Source of the DNA: an uncultured Oscillibacter sp.
GTDB taxonomy: Bacteria; Bacillota; Clostridia; Oscillospirales; Oscillospiraceae
Assembly: GCA_910586735.1 (NCBI GenBank)
Contig: CAJUJW010000024.1
Span: forward strand, 1 to 36,201
Direction of reading: 5' to 3'
DNA length: 36,201 nucleotides
In this document: positions 7,498 to 15,527 of the stretch, piece by piece
How positions within the stretch are numbered: position 1 is the first letter of the stretch
Layout of the letters: each line of letters begins with the position of its first letter
Translations under genes and position numbers: made by a program
Notes under the pieces: generated by a model
The model's input: only the letters and a program-made list of their open reading frames with translations
The model's database searches: none
Told to the model about the DNA's origin: nothing

Positions 7498-9822
7498 CTA
7501 CCGCTCCTGCGGGACAGCCAAATTGCAGGGGTTCTTCATATCCTGCTCCAGATGGAAACAGATAAAGTTCTCGTCCTCGAAATAGATTTCCATCTGGTCC
7601 GGGTAGGTCTCCATCAGGCGCATATACTGTTCATACGCCCTGGATTCCAGCACCTCCCGGTTCTCCAACTGTGTATATCTCAACCAAACATCAGGCTCTA
7701 CAATTTCCCTTTCCGCCTTGTCGGGGGAAATCTCCGACGCAATCACATACGGCTCTTGACTCACTCTCATTGTAGGACGCAGAATTTTAAATCCTTCCCG
7801 GCTCTCGTCTGGATAACGTTCCTCCCCCAGCCAGGCCGGACCTTCCCCAAAATAAAGCTGCGCGTAGCAAAGCGGCTTCTTCTCCACGTAAAAGAACACA
7901 TGCGGCATCCACAGGTAGTATTCTTCTTGCTCTATATTTTCCAGGAAGGTCTGCAACTCTACATGGGTCCCCTTTTCCACCACCTGATATAACTCATCAG
8001 TCGTTGATGTAATCGCGTAGGTGTGGGGCTTGAAGTTCTTCATAATCGTGCGGGTCATGGTCACAGCCTCAGGATAACGGGATAATTCATTGTACAAAAA
8101 ACCGTGGTAATTCCCCGTAAGGCACGCAAACACATAAATCCCAATTGCCATGGCCACGGCCAGCCTCCGCAGCAACGTTTCCCCCCAGCGTTCCTCAGCC
8201 AGAGGCGCGGCAATATCCAGTGGGATCAGCGCCATCGCCAAGGTCAGCGGATGTCCGATAACGCTGAAACGTCCCTCCGCAATAAACTGAGGCAAGCCTA
8301 TATAGGGCATGGCATAGGTCACAATGAATACCACAGACATCAGGGTCATCGGGACATAACTGTATCCCACGCCCTCGGCCCATTTGGACTTTCGAACTTT
8401 TCCCGCCATGGAAAGGGCAAGGGCAAGACAGGTAAGCCCCAGGAGCAAGGTTCCTCTGCCCTCTCCATAGAGCCCCACGTAACCATAACGGTAAATCCCT
8501 TCGATACCCTTTCGATCTGTCGTTTCCCCCTTGACCCCGGCGGTCTCCGCCATAGGAGCCGCCTTTTCGGGTCTGTCTGCCGGAACGCTCACAGCCAGCG
8601 TTCTAACCTGGCCTGTTTCCTCCATCTCTGTCGCCTTCTGGGCTATGGCGGCTTCCTTTTCTCCCTCGGATTCCAAAAGTTCCCGGTTTTCTTTCACGGT
8701 TTCACTGTCCATGGATTCCAGCGCCCAGTTGATGGAACCTTGAAAACTCATTCCCTCAGCTAAGGCCCAAGCCATGGGCGCCGCCGCAATCAAGAGACTG
8801 CACATGGCCGCCGCCGTCAGCGGCAGCAGGCGCTTCCAGTGGAAGACCTTCCGGCAGGCGCACAGGGCCACCGGAACACACAGGAAAAACGCCATAATGG
8901 TTGCATAAAAGTGCGTAGTCAGCGTAGCTGCCACGGCAAGCATGAATATCAGAAGATTTTCGTTCTTCCAGTATACCCTCGCATCCTTTTTGCCGTTCTC
9001 TTGGAGCGTTCCTTTGATATACCGTATCAGGAACATGACGCACATCAGAACGCAGGGCAGTCCAAATTCCATGGGCAGCGTCCATTGCAGTCTTGACATG
9101 GAATTTACCATCTCTGCTCCTCTTACGTTCAAGATCAGAAACAGAAGGAGCGTCAAAACCGGCGTATACCGCCAACGGAATACCTCCCGGAGCAGACAGC
9201 CGACAGACACTAGATAAGTTACTACATGAAAGCATTGGATGAACCGCAGACAGCTGAACACAGAAATGCCCAAAAGCGATCTCATGCAATAGATCACGCA
9301 GTGCATCGCCTCCGGGTAAATACCGGCGCTGAAAACCTTCCCCTCCATAAGGCCGTAAATCCAGGAGTGATGCACGTATAGATCCCCGCACCCGTAACAG
9401 GAAATTCGTATTACACCATAGGTAAAATACACCGCGCCGAACAGCAGGGTCACGGCCCACAGTCCGATATAAACCCGGTCCTTCCGCGGCAGGGCTTTCA
9501 GGGGATGGAAGCGGCGCGGCTTTTTCCACGCCGCCAGCTTATGCCGGAACTCCCACGCCAGGCGAAGGGCGCACACCAGAAACACGCCCGCCAGAATCAA
9601 AGCCGTCAGGCGCATACTCAGGATGTGGAAAAGCCCCAAAAACAGCACCAGGGCGTTGAGGCATACCGGAACGGCCGTCACGCAGAAGCCGAACCGGTAC
9701 ACCGGGGACTTACCTTGAAGGTGCTTGTAGAATATCACCGAAGGCATCAGGAACATGATAAAGATATATCCCAGAAGAACCTTCCCGTATTCCACCGCCT
9801 CATAGAGGATGTCTATGGTCAT
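7498..9822 (-). CDS. Large multi-pass membrane protein of the polysaccharide locus
   Basis: A 774-residue protein with many hydrophobic segments, including IFIMFLMPSVIFY, AVPVCLNALVLFLGLFHIL, ALILAGVFLVCAL, VYIGLWAVTLLFGAVYFTYG and later segments up to about residue 590. A soluble C-terminal domain of about 180 residues follows. A polar stretch at about residues 365-425, rich in Glu and Ala, sits between membrane blocks. After the first membrane segments comes a luminal-type loop, YVHHSWIYGLMEGKVFSAGIYPEAMH. This architecture is compatible with a GT-C-type glycosyltransferase or a DUF6541-like polysaccharide membrane protein, but I do not recognise a diagnostic motif. The ATG at 9822 has GGGAGA seven bases upstream, and the gene starts 14 bases after pelG. 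It is therefore probably co-transcribed and involved in making or exporting the polymer (inference). Confidence 0.6.
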   Translation of the reverse strand: MTIDILYEAVEYGKVLLGYIFIMFLMPSVIFYKHLQGKSPVYRFGFCVTAVPVCLNALVLFLGLFHILSMRLTALILAGVFLVCALRLAWEFRHKLAAWKKPRRFHPLKALPRKDRVYIGLWAVTLLFGAVYFTYGVIRISCYGCGDLYVHHSWIYGLMEGKVFSAGIYPEAMHCVIYCMRSLLGISVFSCLRFIQCFHVVTYLVSVGCLLREVFRWRYTPVLTLLLFLILNVRGAEMVNSMSRLQWTLPMEFGLPCVLMCVMFLIRYIKGTLQENGKKDARVYWKNENLLIFMLAVAATLTTHFYATIMAFFLCVPVALCACRKVFHWKRLLPLTAAAMCSLLIAAAPMAWALAEGMSFQGSINWALESMDSETVKENRELLESEGEKEAAIAQKATEMEETGQVRTLAVSVPADRPEKAAPMAETAGVKGETTDRKGIEGIYRYGYVGLYGEGRGTLLLGLTCLALALSMAGKVRKSKWAEGVGYSYVPMTLMSVVFIVTYAMPYIGLPQFIAEGRFSVIGHPLTLAMALIPLDIAAPLAEERWGETLLRRLAVAMAIGIYVFACLTGNYHGFLYNELSRYPEAVTMTRTIMKNFKPHTYAITSTTDELYQVVEKGTHVELQTFLENIEQEEYYLWMPHVFFYVEKKPLCYAQLYFGEGPAWLGEERYPDESREGFKILRPTMRVSQEPYVIASEISPDKAEREIVEPDVWLRYTQLENREVLESRAYEQYMRLMETYPDQMEIYFEDENFICFHLEQDMKNPCNLAVPQER

Positions 9823-9836
9823 GAGTGTTTCTCCCT

Positions 9837-11303
9837 TTACTCCGCCTCCGACACGGTTCCGTCTCTCTTGTCATAAACCTTGCTGTCCGGCTTGCGCGCC
9901 TTCTCCCGGCGCACAATGGTTCCTGTACAGAACATGTTGGAATTCAAATGCCGCTCCACCCAACGGAGCCTGAAATAGCCCACGGTCCAGCCGGTGAACG
10001 CGCCGCACACCACGCCCACGCCGTACCAGATCTCCGGCAGGTCCAGGGCGATCAGGCTCACCAGGAAGGTGATGATGCAGAACGAACCGGAGGTGAAGAC
10101 CGCGCCGATGAAGTCATTATAATAGTACAGCAGGTGCATGGTGGCATACATGATAAACAGCATGAAGAAGCCCGCGGCCAGACATGGATAGATCCGCATG
10201 ATGCTTCCCGCGAAGCCGAACTGGGGCAGAATGACGATGCAGAACAGGTAGGCCACCACCGTGATGGTAAATTGCAGCCGCACCAGGTTCACCAGCTCAT
10301 CCGACAGCTGCCGGAACATCCGGGAGGAGGAGGCGTCGATGTCTCCCCACTTGCCGCCGATGACCATCTCCGAATAGGACTTGTATTTTTTGTTGAAGTT
10401 CATCTCCACGTTGGAGATAAAGATCACCATGGTCGAGATGTTTGTAAACATGGCTATGGTGGAGGCCATATCGTAGTTCTGGTTCCAGATAAAGCTCTTC
10501 ACCACAATCTCGGCGGTCTCGTGGGTCCAGAAGACGAAGTTGTGGATATACAGACCCAGCATGTAGAAGAAGTTCGCCGCCATCAGCTTCCACCACTTCC
10601 GGCAGTAGGTGAACACCAGCCTGTACCGGCCGCTGTTCTCCGGGAAGTACCTTCTGAAGGCCATGAACTCCAGGGACCCGATCAGCAGGAAGCCCACCAC
10701 CAGGGAGAAGAGCATGCTGTAGATAACGCTCCAATGCAGCCAGAACCGCAGGACCAGGGACAGAAGGAAGGTGACGATCATGCCCGCCAGACAGAACATG
10801 GACATTCTCTCAAAGTCCTTGCAGACGCTGAGGTAGGCCATGGAGTACAGCAGGAAAATCATGGTCACAAAGCCGGTGTACCCCAGCAGTACGTAAACCG
10901 CGCTCACCTCGCCCACGTAGTGTACCCACGCGGAGAACAGGGCCCCGGGGATACTGCCCAGAATCAGCGTCAGAAGCAGGCCGATCTGATAGCTGGGCAT
11001 CACGTCCTCATAGCGCTCCTCAAAAATGGCGTCCTGCATATAGCGGGCAAGCACCGGGCTGAACAGCAGGTGGACCGCCAGAAGCGAGAAGATGAAAATA
11101 TACAAAATGGTGCTGGAGAACAGCTCTCTGTTCAGATAGCTCTCACTGCCGAAGCCCAGCACGTACTCCATCACCCAGATGCAGATGGCGATGAAGAGCA
11201 GGGGCGCGATGGTAATCAGGATACTGTAGCCGACGCCGAAGACGTTCGCCGTAATCGACTTTTTCTCATAGATGCGTTTTAGCTTAACGCCAACTCCCGC
11301 CAT
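9837..11303 (-). CDS. pelG: PelG-like polysaccharide flippase/transporter
   Basis: A 488-residue integral membrane protein of the PelG family, in the MOP (Wzx/MATE-like) exporter superfamily. Twelve or so hydrophobic segments are visible. PelG-type sequence features include GVGYSILITIAPLLFIAICI near the N-terminus, RYMQDAIFEERYEDVMPSY, FRRYFPE, FEMNFNKKY-like EMNFNKKYKSYSE and LYYYNDFIGA. In Pseudomonas, PelG works with the glycosyltransferase PelF to move the polymer across the inner membrane. The start ATG at 11303 overlaps the end of pelF by 25 bases, and GGAGG lies ten bases upstream. Translational coupling and gene order F-G match the described Gram-positive pelDEADAFG operon of Bacillus cereus. 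Confidence 0.88.
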   Translation of the reverse strand: MAGVGVKLKRIYEKKSITANVFGVGYSILITIAPLLFIAICIWVMEYVLGFGSESYLNRELFSSTILYIFIFSLLAVHLLFSPVLARYMQDAIFEERYEDVMPSYQIGLLLTLILGSIPGALFSAWVHYVGEVSAVYVLLGYTGFVTMIFLLYSMAYLSVCKDFERMSMFCLAGMIVTFLLSLVLRFWLHWSVIYSMLFSLVVGFLLIGSLEFMAFRRYFPENSGRYRLVFTYCRKWWKLMAANFFYMLGLYIHNFVFWTHETAEIVVKSFIWNQNYDMASTIAMFTNISTMVIFISNVEMNFNKKYKSYSEMVIGGKWGDIDASSSRMFRQLSDELVNLVRLQFTITVVAYLFCIVILPQFGFAGSIMRIYPCLAAGFFMLFIMYATMHLLYYYNDFIGAVFTSGSFCIITFLVSLIALDLPEIWYGVGVVCGAFTGWTVGYFRLRWVERHLNSNMFCTGTIVRREKARKPDSKVYDKRDGTVSEAE

Positions 11304-12745
11304 TCCTCGGTCCCCTCCTTCCCTTCCTGATTCGAATCCTCCGGCCCCAGCTCTTTGTACAGTTCCCGATAGGAATCGTACATGGCCCCGGCCCGGTAGA
11401 AGGAAGTCACGCGCTTATAGCCGCTCTCGCCCATCCGGGCCCGGTCGGCCTCGTTGTGTACCAGGCGCAACAGCGCCATGGAAATCTCGGCCACGTCCAT
11501 GACGGGAACCACGATTCCCGCCTCTCCGAAGTCGTCGGACTCTCCCATGATCAGCCCCTTGCAGTTCCCCACGTCCGTGGCCACCACGGGCTTGCGGGCC
11601 GCGAAGCTCTCCAGGATGGTCAGCGGCTGTCCCTCGCTGATGCTGGTCAGGAGCATGACATCCATCTTTCCGTAATACTCCCGCACGTCCACCTTTCCGG
11701 TGAACTCAATGTCAGGGATGTTCATGATCCGAATCAGCTCGAAGCACTCCTTGGCGTAGTCCTCCTCCTCTTCCCAGGGGCCCATGATGTAGAGGCGCAG
11801 GGCGGGCTCCCGCTCCTTGGCGAAGCGGAAAGCCTGAATCATGGTCATGATGTCCTTCACCGGCGCCACCCGGACCACGGCGCCCACGTTGATCCACCGG
11901 GCGTCCTCCGGTTCCTTCCCCGGGAGGTTCTCGAACCGCTCCACGTCGATGCCGTTGGGGATGATCCGGGTCTTCTCCGGCGGGCAGTTCTCCTCAATCT
12001 GGAGTCCCCTGGCGTGCTCAAACAGGCTGACGATAGTGTCCGCCTTCTCATAGGCCAGACTGGACATCTTGCGGAACTGGTCAATCCAGATGTTCTTGAA
12101 AATGCCCTGCACCCACTTGGCCTTGATCAGCTCCTCCTCCCGCTCCCGGGTGTAGATGCCGTGCTCGGACACCAGCATTCTGCCGCCGTGGAAGAACTTC
12201 CCCATGCTTCCCAGGATGCCCGCGTAACCGGTGCAGATGCAGTGGTAGACATCCGCCTGGGGGACCTCCGTCTGAAGCGCCAGGAACATGGGCAGGTAGA
12301 TGGAGCGAATCATCCACAAAAAGTCGGTGAAAACCAGCTGGTTATAGTAAATCTGGTAATATTCGGTAACAATTTTCAGGAAGTCGGGGCCCATCAGAAG
12401 ATCGTTGACAGAGCCGATCTTCTCCTGGAACAGCTGGAAGATGGCCTCCCACTCCACGTCCCGGTTCAGCACCAGGCTGCGCAGGGCCTGGAACTCCGTT
12501 TTGTTGAGCCGGGTCTTCCTGCGCTTCCCGTTTCTCCAGTCCGTGTCGTTCAGGTACAGCTCATGCACTTCCCACACGTTTTCGGGAAGCTCAAACTGGA
12601 ACTTCCCCCGCTGGGAGCGGTCCGCCAAAACGCTTACAATCGTAAACTCGTGCTCCGGGAAAGAGCGGATCAGGTTATGCGTCCAGGTGGACACACCTCC
12701 CACCACGTAGGGATAGCTGCCCTCCGCGACGATACAAATTTTCAT
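11279..12745 (-). CDS. pelF: PelF-like GT4 glycosyltransferase
   Basis: A 488-residue cytoplasmic glycosyltransferase of the PelF family (GT4, GT-B fold). The N-terminus MKICIVAEGSYPYVVGGVST is close to the PelF signature, followed by WTHNLIRSFPEHEF. The long PelF-specific insertion (about residues 70-165) is present. The donor half contains PNGIDVERF, VGAVVRVAPVKDIMTMI, LYIMGPWEEEEDYAKEC and the nucleotide-sugar segment LTSISEGQPLTILESFAA. In Pel systems this enzyme polymerises the cationic exopolysaccharide from UDP-sugars. The ATG at 12745 is preferred over an upstream in-frame ATG at 12769, because AAAGGAT lies nine bases ahead of it and family members begin here. Its 3' end overlaps pelG. 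Confidence 0.9.
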   Translation of the reverse strand: MKICIVAEGSYPYVVGGVSTWTHNLIRSFPEHEFTIVSVLADRSQRGKFQFELPENVWEVHELYLNDTDWRNGKRRKTRLNKTEFQALRSLVLNRDVEWEAIFQLFQEKIGSVNDLLMGPDFLKIVTEYYQIYYNQLVFTDFLWMIRSIYLPMFLALQTEVPQADVYHCICTGYAGILGSMGKFFHGGRMLVSEHGIYTREREEELIKAKWVQGIFKNIWIDQFRKMSSLAYEKADTIVSLFEHARGLQIEENCPPEKTRIIPNGIDVERFENLPGKEPEDARWINVGAVVRVAPVKDIMTMIQAFRFAKEREPALRLYIMGPWEEEEDYAKECFELIRIMNIPDIEFTGKVDVREYYGKMDVMLLTSISEGQPLTILESFAARKPVVATDVGNCKGLIMGESDDFGEAGIVVPVMDVAEISMALLRLVHNEADRARMGESGYKRVTSFYRAGAMYDSYRELYKELGPEDSNQEGKEGTEEWRELALS

Positions 12746-12787
12746 CTTCTCACATCCTTTATTCGGCAATGCCGCAAAACCGATTTG

Positions 12788-14602
12788 TCATCTCCGCGTT
12801 TGATTCCGCAGCGTGATGACCACGCTCTTCTCCGTCGCCTCGATGAGATAGGCGCCGTCCTCCAGCAGGGTCGACTGGCCGCCCTCCACGGACTTGACCC
12901 GCTTCCCCTCGGTTCTCAGGACGAACCAGGCCGACCCGCCCGGATGCTCCACTTCCAGGGTAATGGTGTCCCCGTCCGTCCGCTTGGCGTAGTCCGCCGC
13001 CAGGAAGCCACGAATCCGCTCGTCGCTCTCCGACAAGGTGGTGCCCTCAAAGTTCTCATACTTCTTAAAGTAGTTTTGCAGGTTCCAGCCCAGGCCCGAG
13101 TTCATCTCGTTCAGCGGGTCGTCGCTGTCCGGGTAGGCAATGCGCCCCATGTCCACCATGACGCTGGTGTATCCCAGGGCCGTCTCCACGCACTTGGTCA
13201 GGAGGTCCTGGCGGTAGGTGTAGCGGACGCCGTCGGACAGCAGGGGCTGCCTGGTCACGTTCTCGTTGAGATATCCGAAGATATCCAGCTCCCCGTCGTA
13301 CCGGGAGACCACGGTCCGCACCGATTGCAGCAGCTCGTCCTCCAGCGCCTGCTCCAGGCCCTGTTCCTCCGTGCTGTAGAAGGAGGTAAATTGGTAGTCC
13401 GGCAGAGTGCCCTCCATGAACCAGCCGTCCTCCAGCAGTTTTCGCTCCAGGGGCGTGTCCGAGACCCGGAAGCCGGACAGGCCGGTCTCCGCGCGCTCCT
13501 CGTTCAGCCGCTTCATGTAGTGCAGAAGCTGCTCCTGTTCCGGCAGGTTCTCGTCCGCGTAGTCAAACTGGGGCGTCATCATGCAGGTGAGGCCCAGGGC
13601 GTTCTGCCTGTAGGCCGCGATGAGGACGGGCCAGACCCGGTCCCGGAACAGCCGCCCCAGGCTCTGGTCGTAAATCTTCTGGATCGCCTCGTCGTTCTCC
13701 AGGGACATGCCCGGGTAGTTGACGGCCACCAGGTTCTGGGCGTTGACCACCGGGTAGATCTCGTAAGCCTTCCCGCCGGCCCACATGGCGGACAGCAGTC
13801 CCAGGCCGAAAGCCTCTTCCATGTAATCGCCGTTGACCATATAGGCCCTGGCGTCCTTCACCTGGGTCCGCCAGATGACGGGGGGCATATCATCCTCCTC
13901 TAGGGTCTCGTCGTCAAAGACGCCCCGCAGGTAGACCTCCGTGTCCTCCAGCAGGGTATACCAGGGGAAGGTCAGGTCCATGTCCTGGAGACGCTCGTTC
14001 TCCTCCGGGTCCACGGTCCGGTACTCCGCGCCGCCGCCCAGCAGGAAGCCCTCCGACAATCGGAGTCCCTCGGCGGTGGTCTCCTCAGAGCGCACCCGGA
14101 CCACGCCCAGGAGCCGCCGCAGCGCCGCGCTGCCCTTGACGGTTCCGGCCTCCGGCAGGCCGCAGAACACCAGGCTGGTGTCCCCATCGGCGTTCTCCTC
14201 CAGGCACTTCCAGGCCGCCTCGTCCTCCCAGTCGATGTCCGCGGAGTGGACCCCCACGATTTTCTCCGGGTATTGTTCCAGCTCCTCCGCGCTGTTCCGG
14301 TAGTCCTCCAGGGTCTCGCAGCTCATGAAATTCTGCTTGGTGTAAACGGCCCACTGGCGCATGACCTCCCGGGCGGAGGCGTCCCCGCTTCCGATGTACA
14401 CGACCATTCCCCGGGCGGGGTCCGCCTTGTCCTCCGCCAGCGCGTGGGCGTCCGATTCCCTGGGCAGCTCCTCCCAGCTTTTGACAAAGTTATTTTCCTC
14501 GTAGTTGTTCCAACGCTCCAGCATCACGTTTGTCAGCTGGAACATCAGCAGCATAACGCCCATGACGATGGTCATGGAGACGTAATTCCATCGTGATATC
14601 AT
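12788..14602 (-). CDS. DUF2194/PelA-like envelope protein of the pel operon
   Basis: A 604-residue protein with one N-terminal membrane anchor (about residues 8-27, VSMTIVMGVMLLMFQLTNV) and the rest predicted outside the cell. Its place between pelE and pelF, and its overall form, correspond to the PelA-deacetylase-domain gene of Gram-positive pel operons; it resembles DUF2194. Residues of about 65-245 look like a Rossmann-type glutamine-amidotransferase-like region (GMVVYIGSGDASAREVM). Later segments such as YEIYPVVNAQNLVAVNYPG and LGLTCMMTPQFDYADEN suggest a carbohydrate-active barrel. I could not see a canonical NodB deacetylase HxxxH motif, so activity is uncertain. The start overlaps the end of pelE by four bases (ATGA). 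It would act on the polymer as it emerges. Confidence 0.65.
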   Translation of the reverse strand: MISRWNYVSMTIVMGVMLLMFQLTNVMLERWNNYEENNFVKSWEELPRESDAHALAEDKADPARGMVVYIGSGDASAREVMRQWAVYTKQNFMSCETLEDYRNSAEELEQYPEKIVGVHSADIDWEDEAAWKCLEENADGDTSLVFCGLPEAGTVKGSAALRRLLGVVRVRSEETTAEGLRLSEGFLLGGGAEYRTVDPEENERLQDMDLTFPWYTLLEDTEVYLRGVFDDETLEEDDMPPVIWRTQVKDARAYMVNGDYMEEAFGLGLLSAMWAGGKAYEIYPVVNAQNLVAVNYPGMSLENDEAIQKIYDQSLGRLFRDRVWPVLIAAYRQNALGLTCMMTPQFDYADENLPEQEQLLHYMKRLNEERAETGLSGFRVSDTPLERKLLEDGWFMEGTLPDYQFTSFYSTEEQGLEQALEDELLQSVRTVVSRYDGELDIFGYLNENVTRQPLLSDGVRYTYRQDLLTKCVETALGYTSVMVDMGRIAYPDSDDPLNEMNSGLGWNLQNYFKKYENFEGTTLSESDERIRGFLAADYAKRTDGDTITLEVEHPGGSAWFVLRTEGKRVKSVEGGQSTLLEDGAYLIEATEKSVVITLRNQTRR

Positions 14603-15525
14603 GATGCCCTCCCGCCGCTGAAAATCCGAATGATCTCCAGGGTCTCGCTGTTGATCACAACCTTCGACTTTTTCAGCTCATCCATCGTCTGGAAGAATTT
14701 CTCCCGCTCCCACAGGGTGAAATACAGCTTCAGCTTGCAGGTGAAGGACGAAAGCTGTTCCGGGTACTGGGCCGCCTGCCGGAGGCACCATTTCTCGGAC
14801 ATCTCCGTGTCCCCAATCTCCAGCAGGCGCAGGCAGACGCTCTCGTACTGCCCGGCCGTGAGCTTGGCGGCGTCCTTTTTAAAGAGCTCCTCGGCGGCGC
14901 GCTCCATGATGTGGACGAAGCGGTCCTGCTCCAGGTCCGAGAAGACCCGCTGCCGCAGAACATCGTCCATGTAGTTCAGCAGCTCCTCCTCCGCCTGGGT
15001 TTCCTCCGGCTCTTCCTCCTCCAGCTTCTGCATCATCTTGCTGACAGTGATGCGGAACTCGTTCAGTACGCTGGTGAGGGCCGAGGCCGCGTAGTGGGCG
15101 GTCTCGGAGTCCTTGGAGCCCAGGGCCAGGGAAATCGCCGCCAGGCTCTCGCTGATGTCTCCCTTGATAGCGTTCATCATGGCCAGCCGCTGGTTCTTGG
15201 AGTCCCCCACCAGGACGGCCTCCTCCAGGGGGAGGATGTTTTTCTCCCGGTTCTCGTCGGCCTTGATCTGGGTTTTCACCCGGTCCTTGCCGAAGATCAC
15301 GTCCTTCAGGTCAATCTCCATGCCGATGCCCGAGGCGATTTTCCAGAACAGCCAGGACAGGACGTAGTACAAAAATCCGGCCACCGGGCAGATAATCATA
15401 ATCCAGAACTTGATCCAATGCTGCTTCGTGCCCCTGATCTTGTTCCAGATCAGGCAGATCAGAGCCACCACGGCGTTGAGTATCAGGACTATTAAAATGA
15501 TATATTCGGTTCTCGTCAGCTCCAT
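14599..15525 (-). CDS. pelE: PelE-like membrane protein
   Basis: A 308-residue protein in the PelE position. Two N-terminal membrane helices are clear, at about residues 8-27 (YIILIVLILNAVVALICLIW) and 40-62 (FWIMIICPVAGFLYYVLSWL). An alpha-helical cytoplasmic domain follows. Residues of about 105-150 (EEAVLVGDSKNQRLAMMNAI) and 230-300 look like paired helices of TPR type, in line with PelE from Gram-negative bacteria. A strongly acidic segment (EEEEPEETQAEEE) lies near residues 168-180. PelE is an inner-membrane scaffold thought to link PelD, PelF and PelG. The gene starts two bases after pelD ends and overlaps the next gene by four, so translation is probably coupled. Assignment rests on context and architecture more than on motif identity. 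Confidence 0.72.
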   Translation of the reverse strand: MELTRTEYIILIVLILNAVVALICLIWNKIRGTKQHWIKFWIMIICPVAGFLYYVLSWLFWKIASGIGMEIDLKDVIFGKDRVKTQIKADENREKNILPLEEAVLVGDSKNQRLAMMNAIKGDISESLAAISLALGSKDSETAHYAASALTSVLNEFRITVSKMMQKLEEEEPEETQAEEELLNYMDDVLRQRVFSDLEQDRFVHIMERAAEELFKKDAAKLTAGQYESVCLRLLEIGDTEMSEKWCLRQAAQYPEQLSSFTCKLKLYFTLWEREKFFQTMDELKKSKVVINSETLEIIRIFSGGRAS

Positions 15526-15527
15526 AA

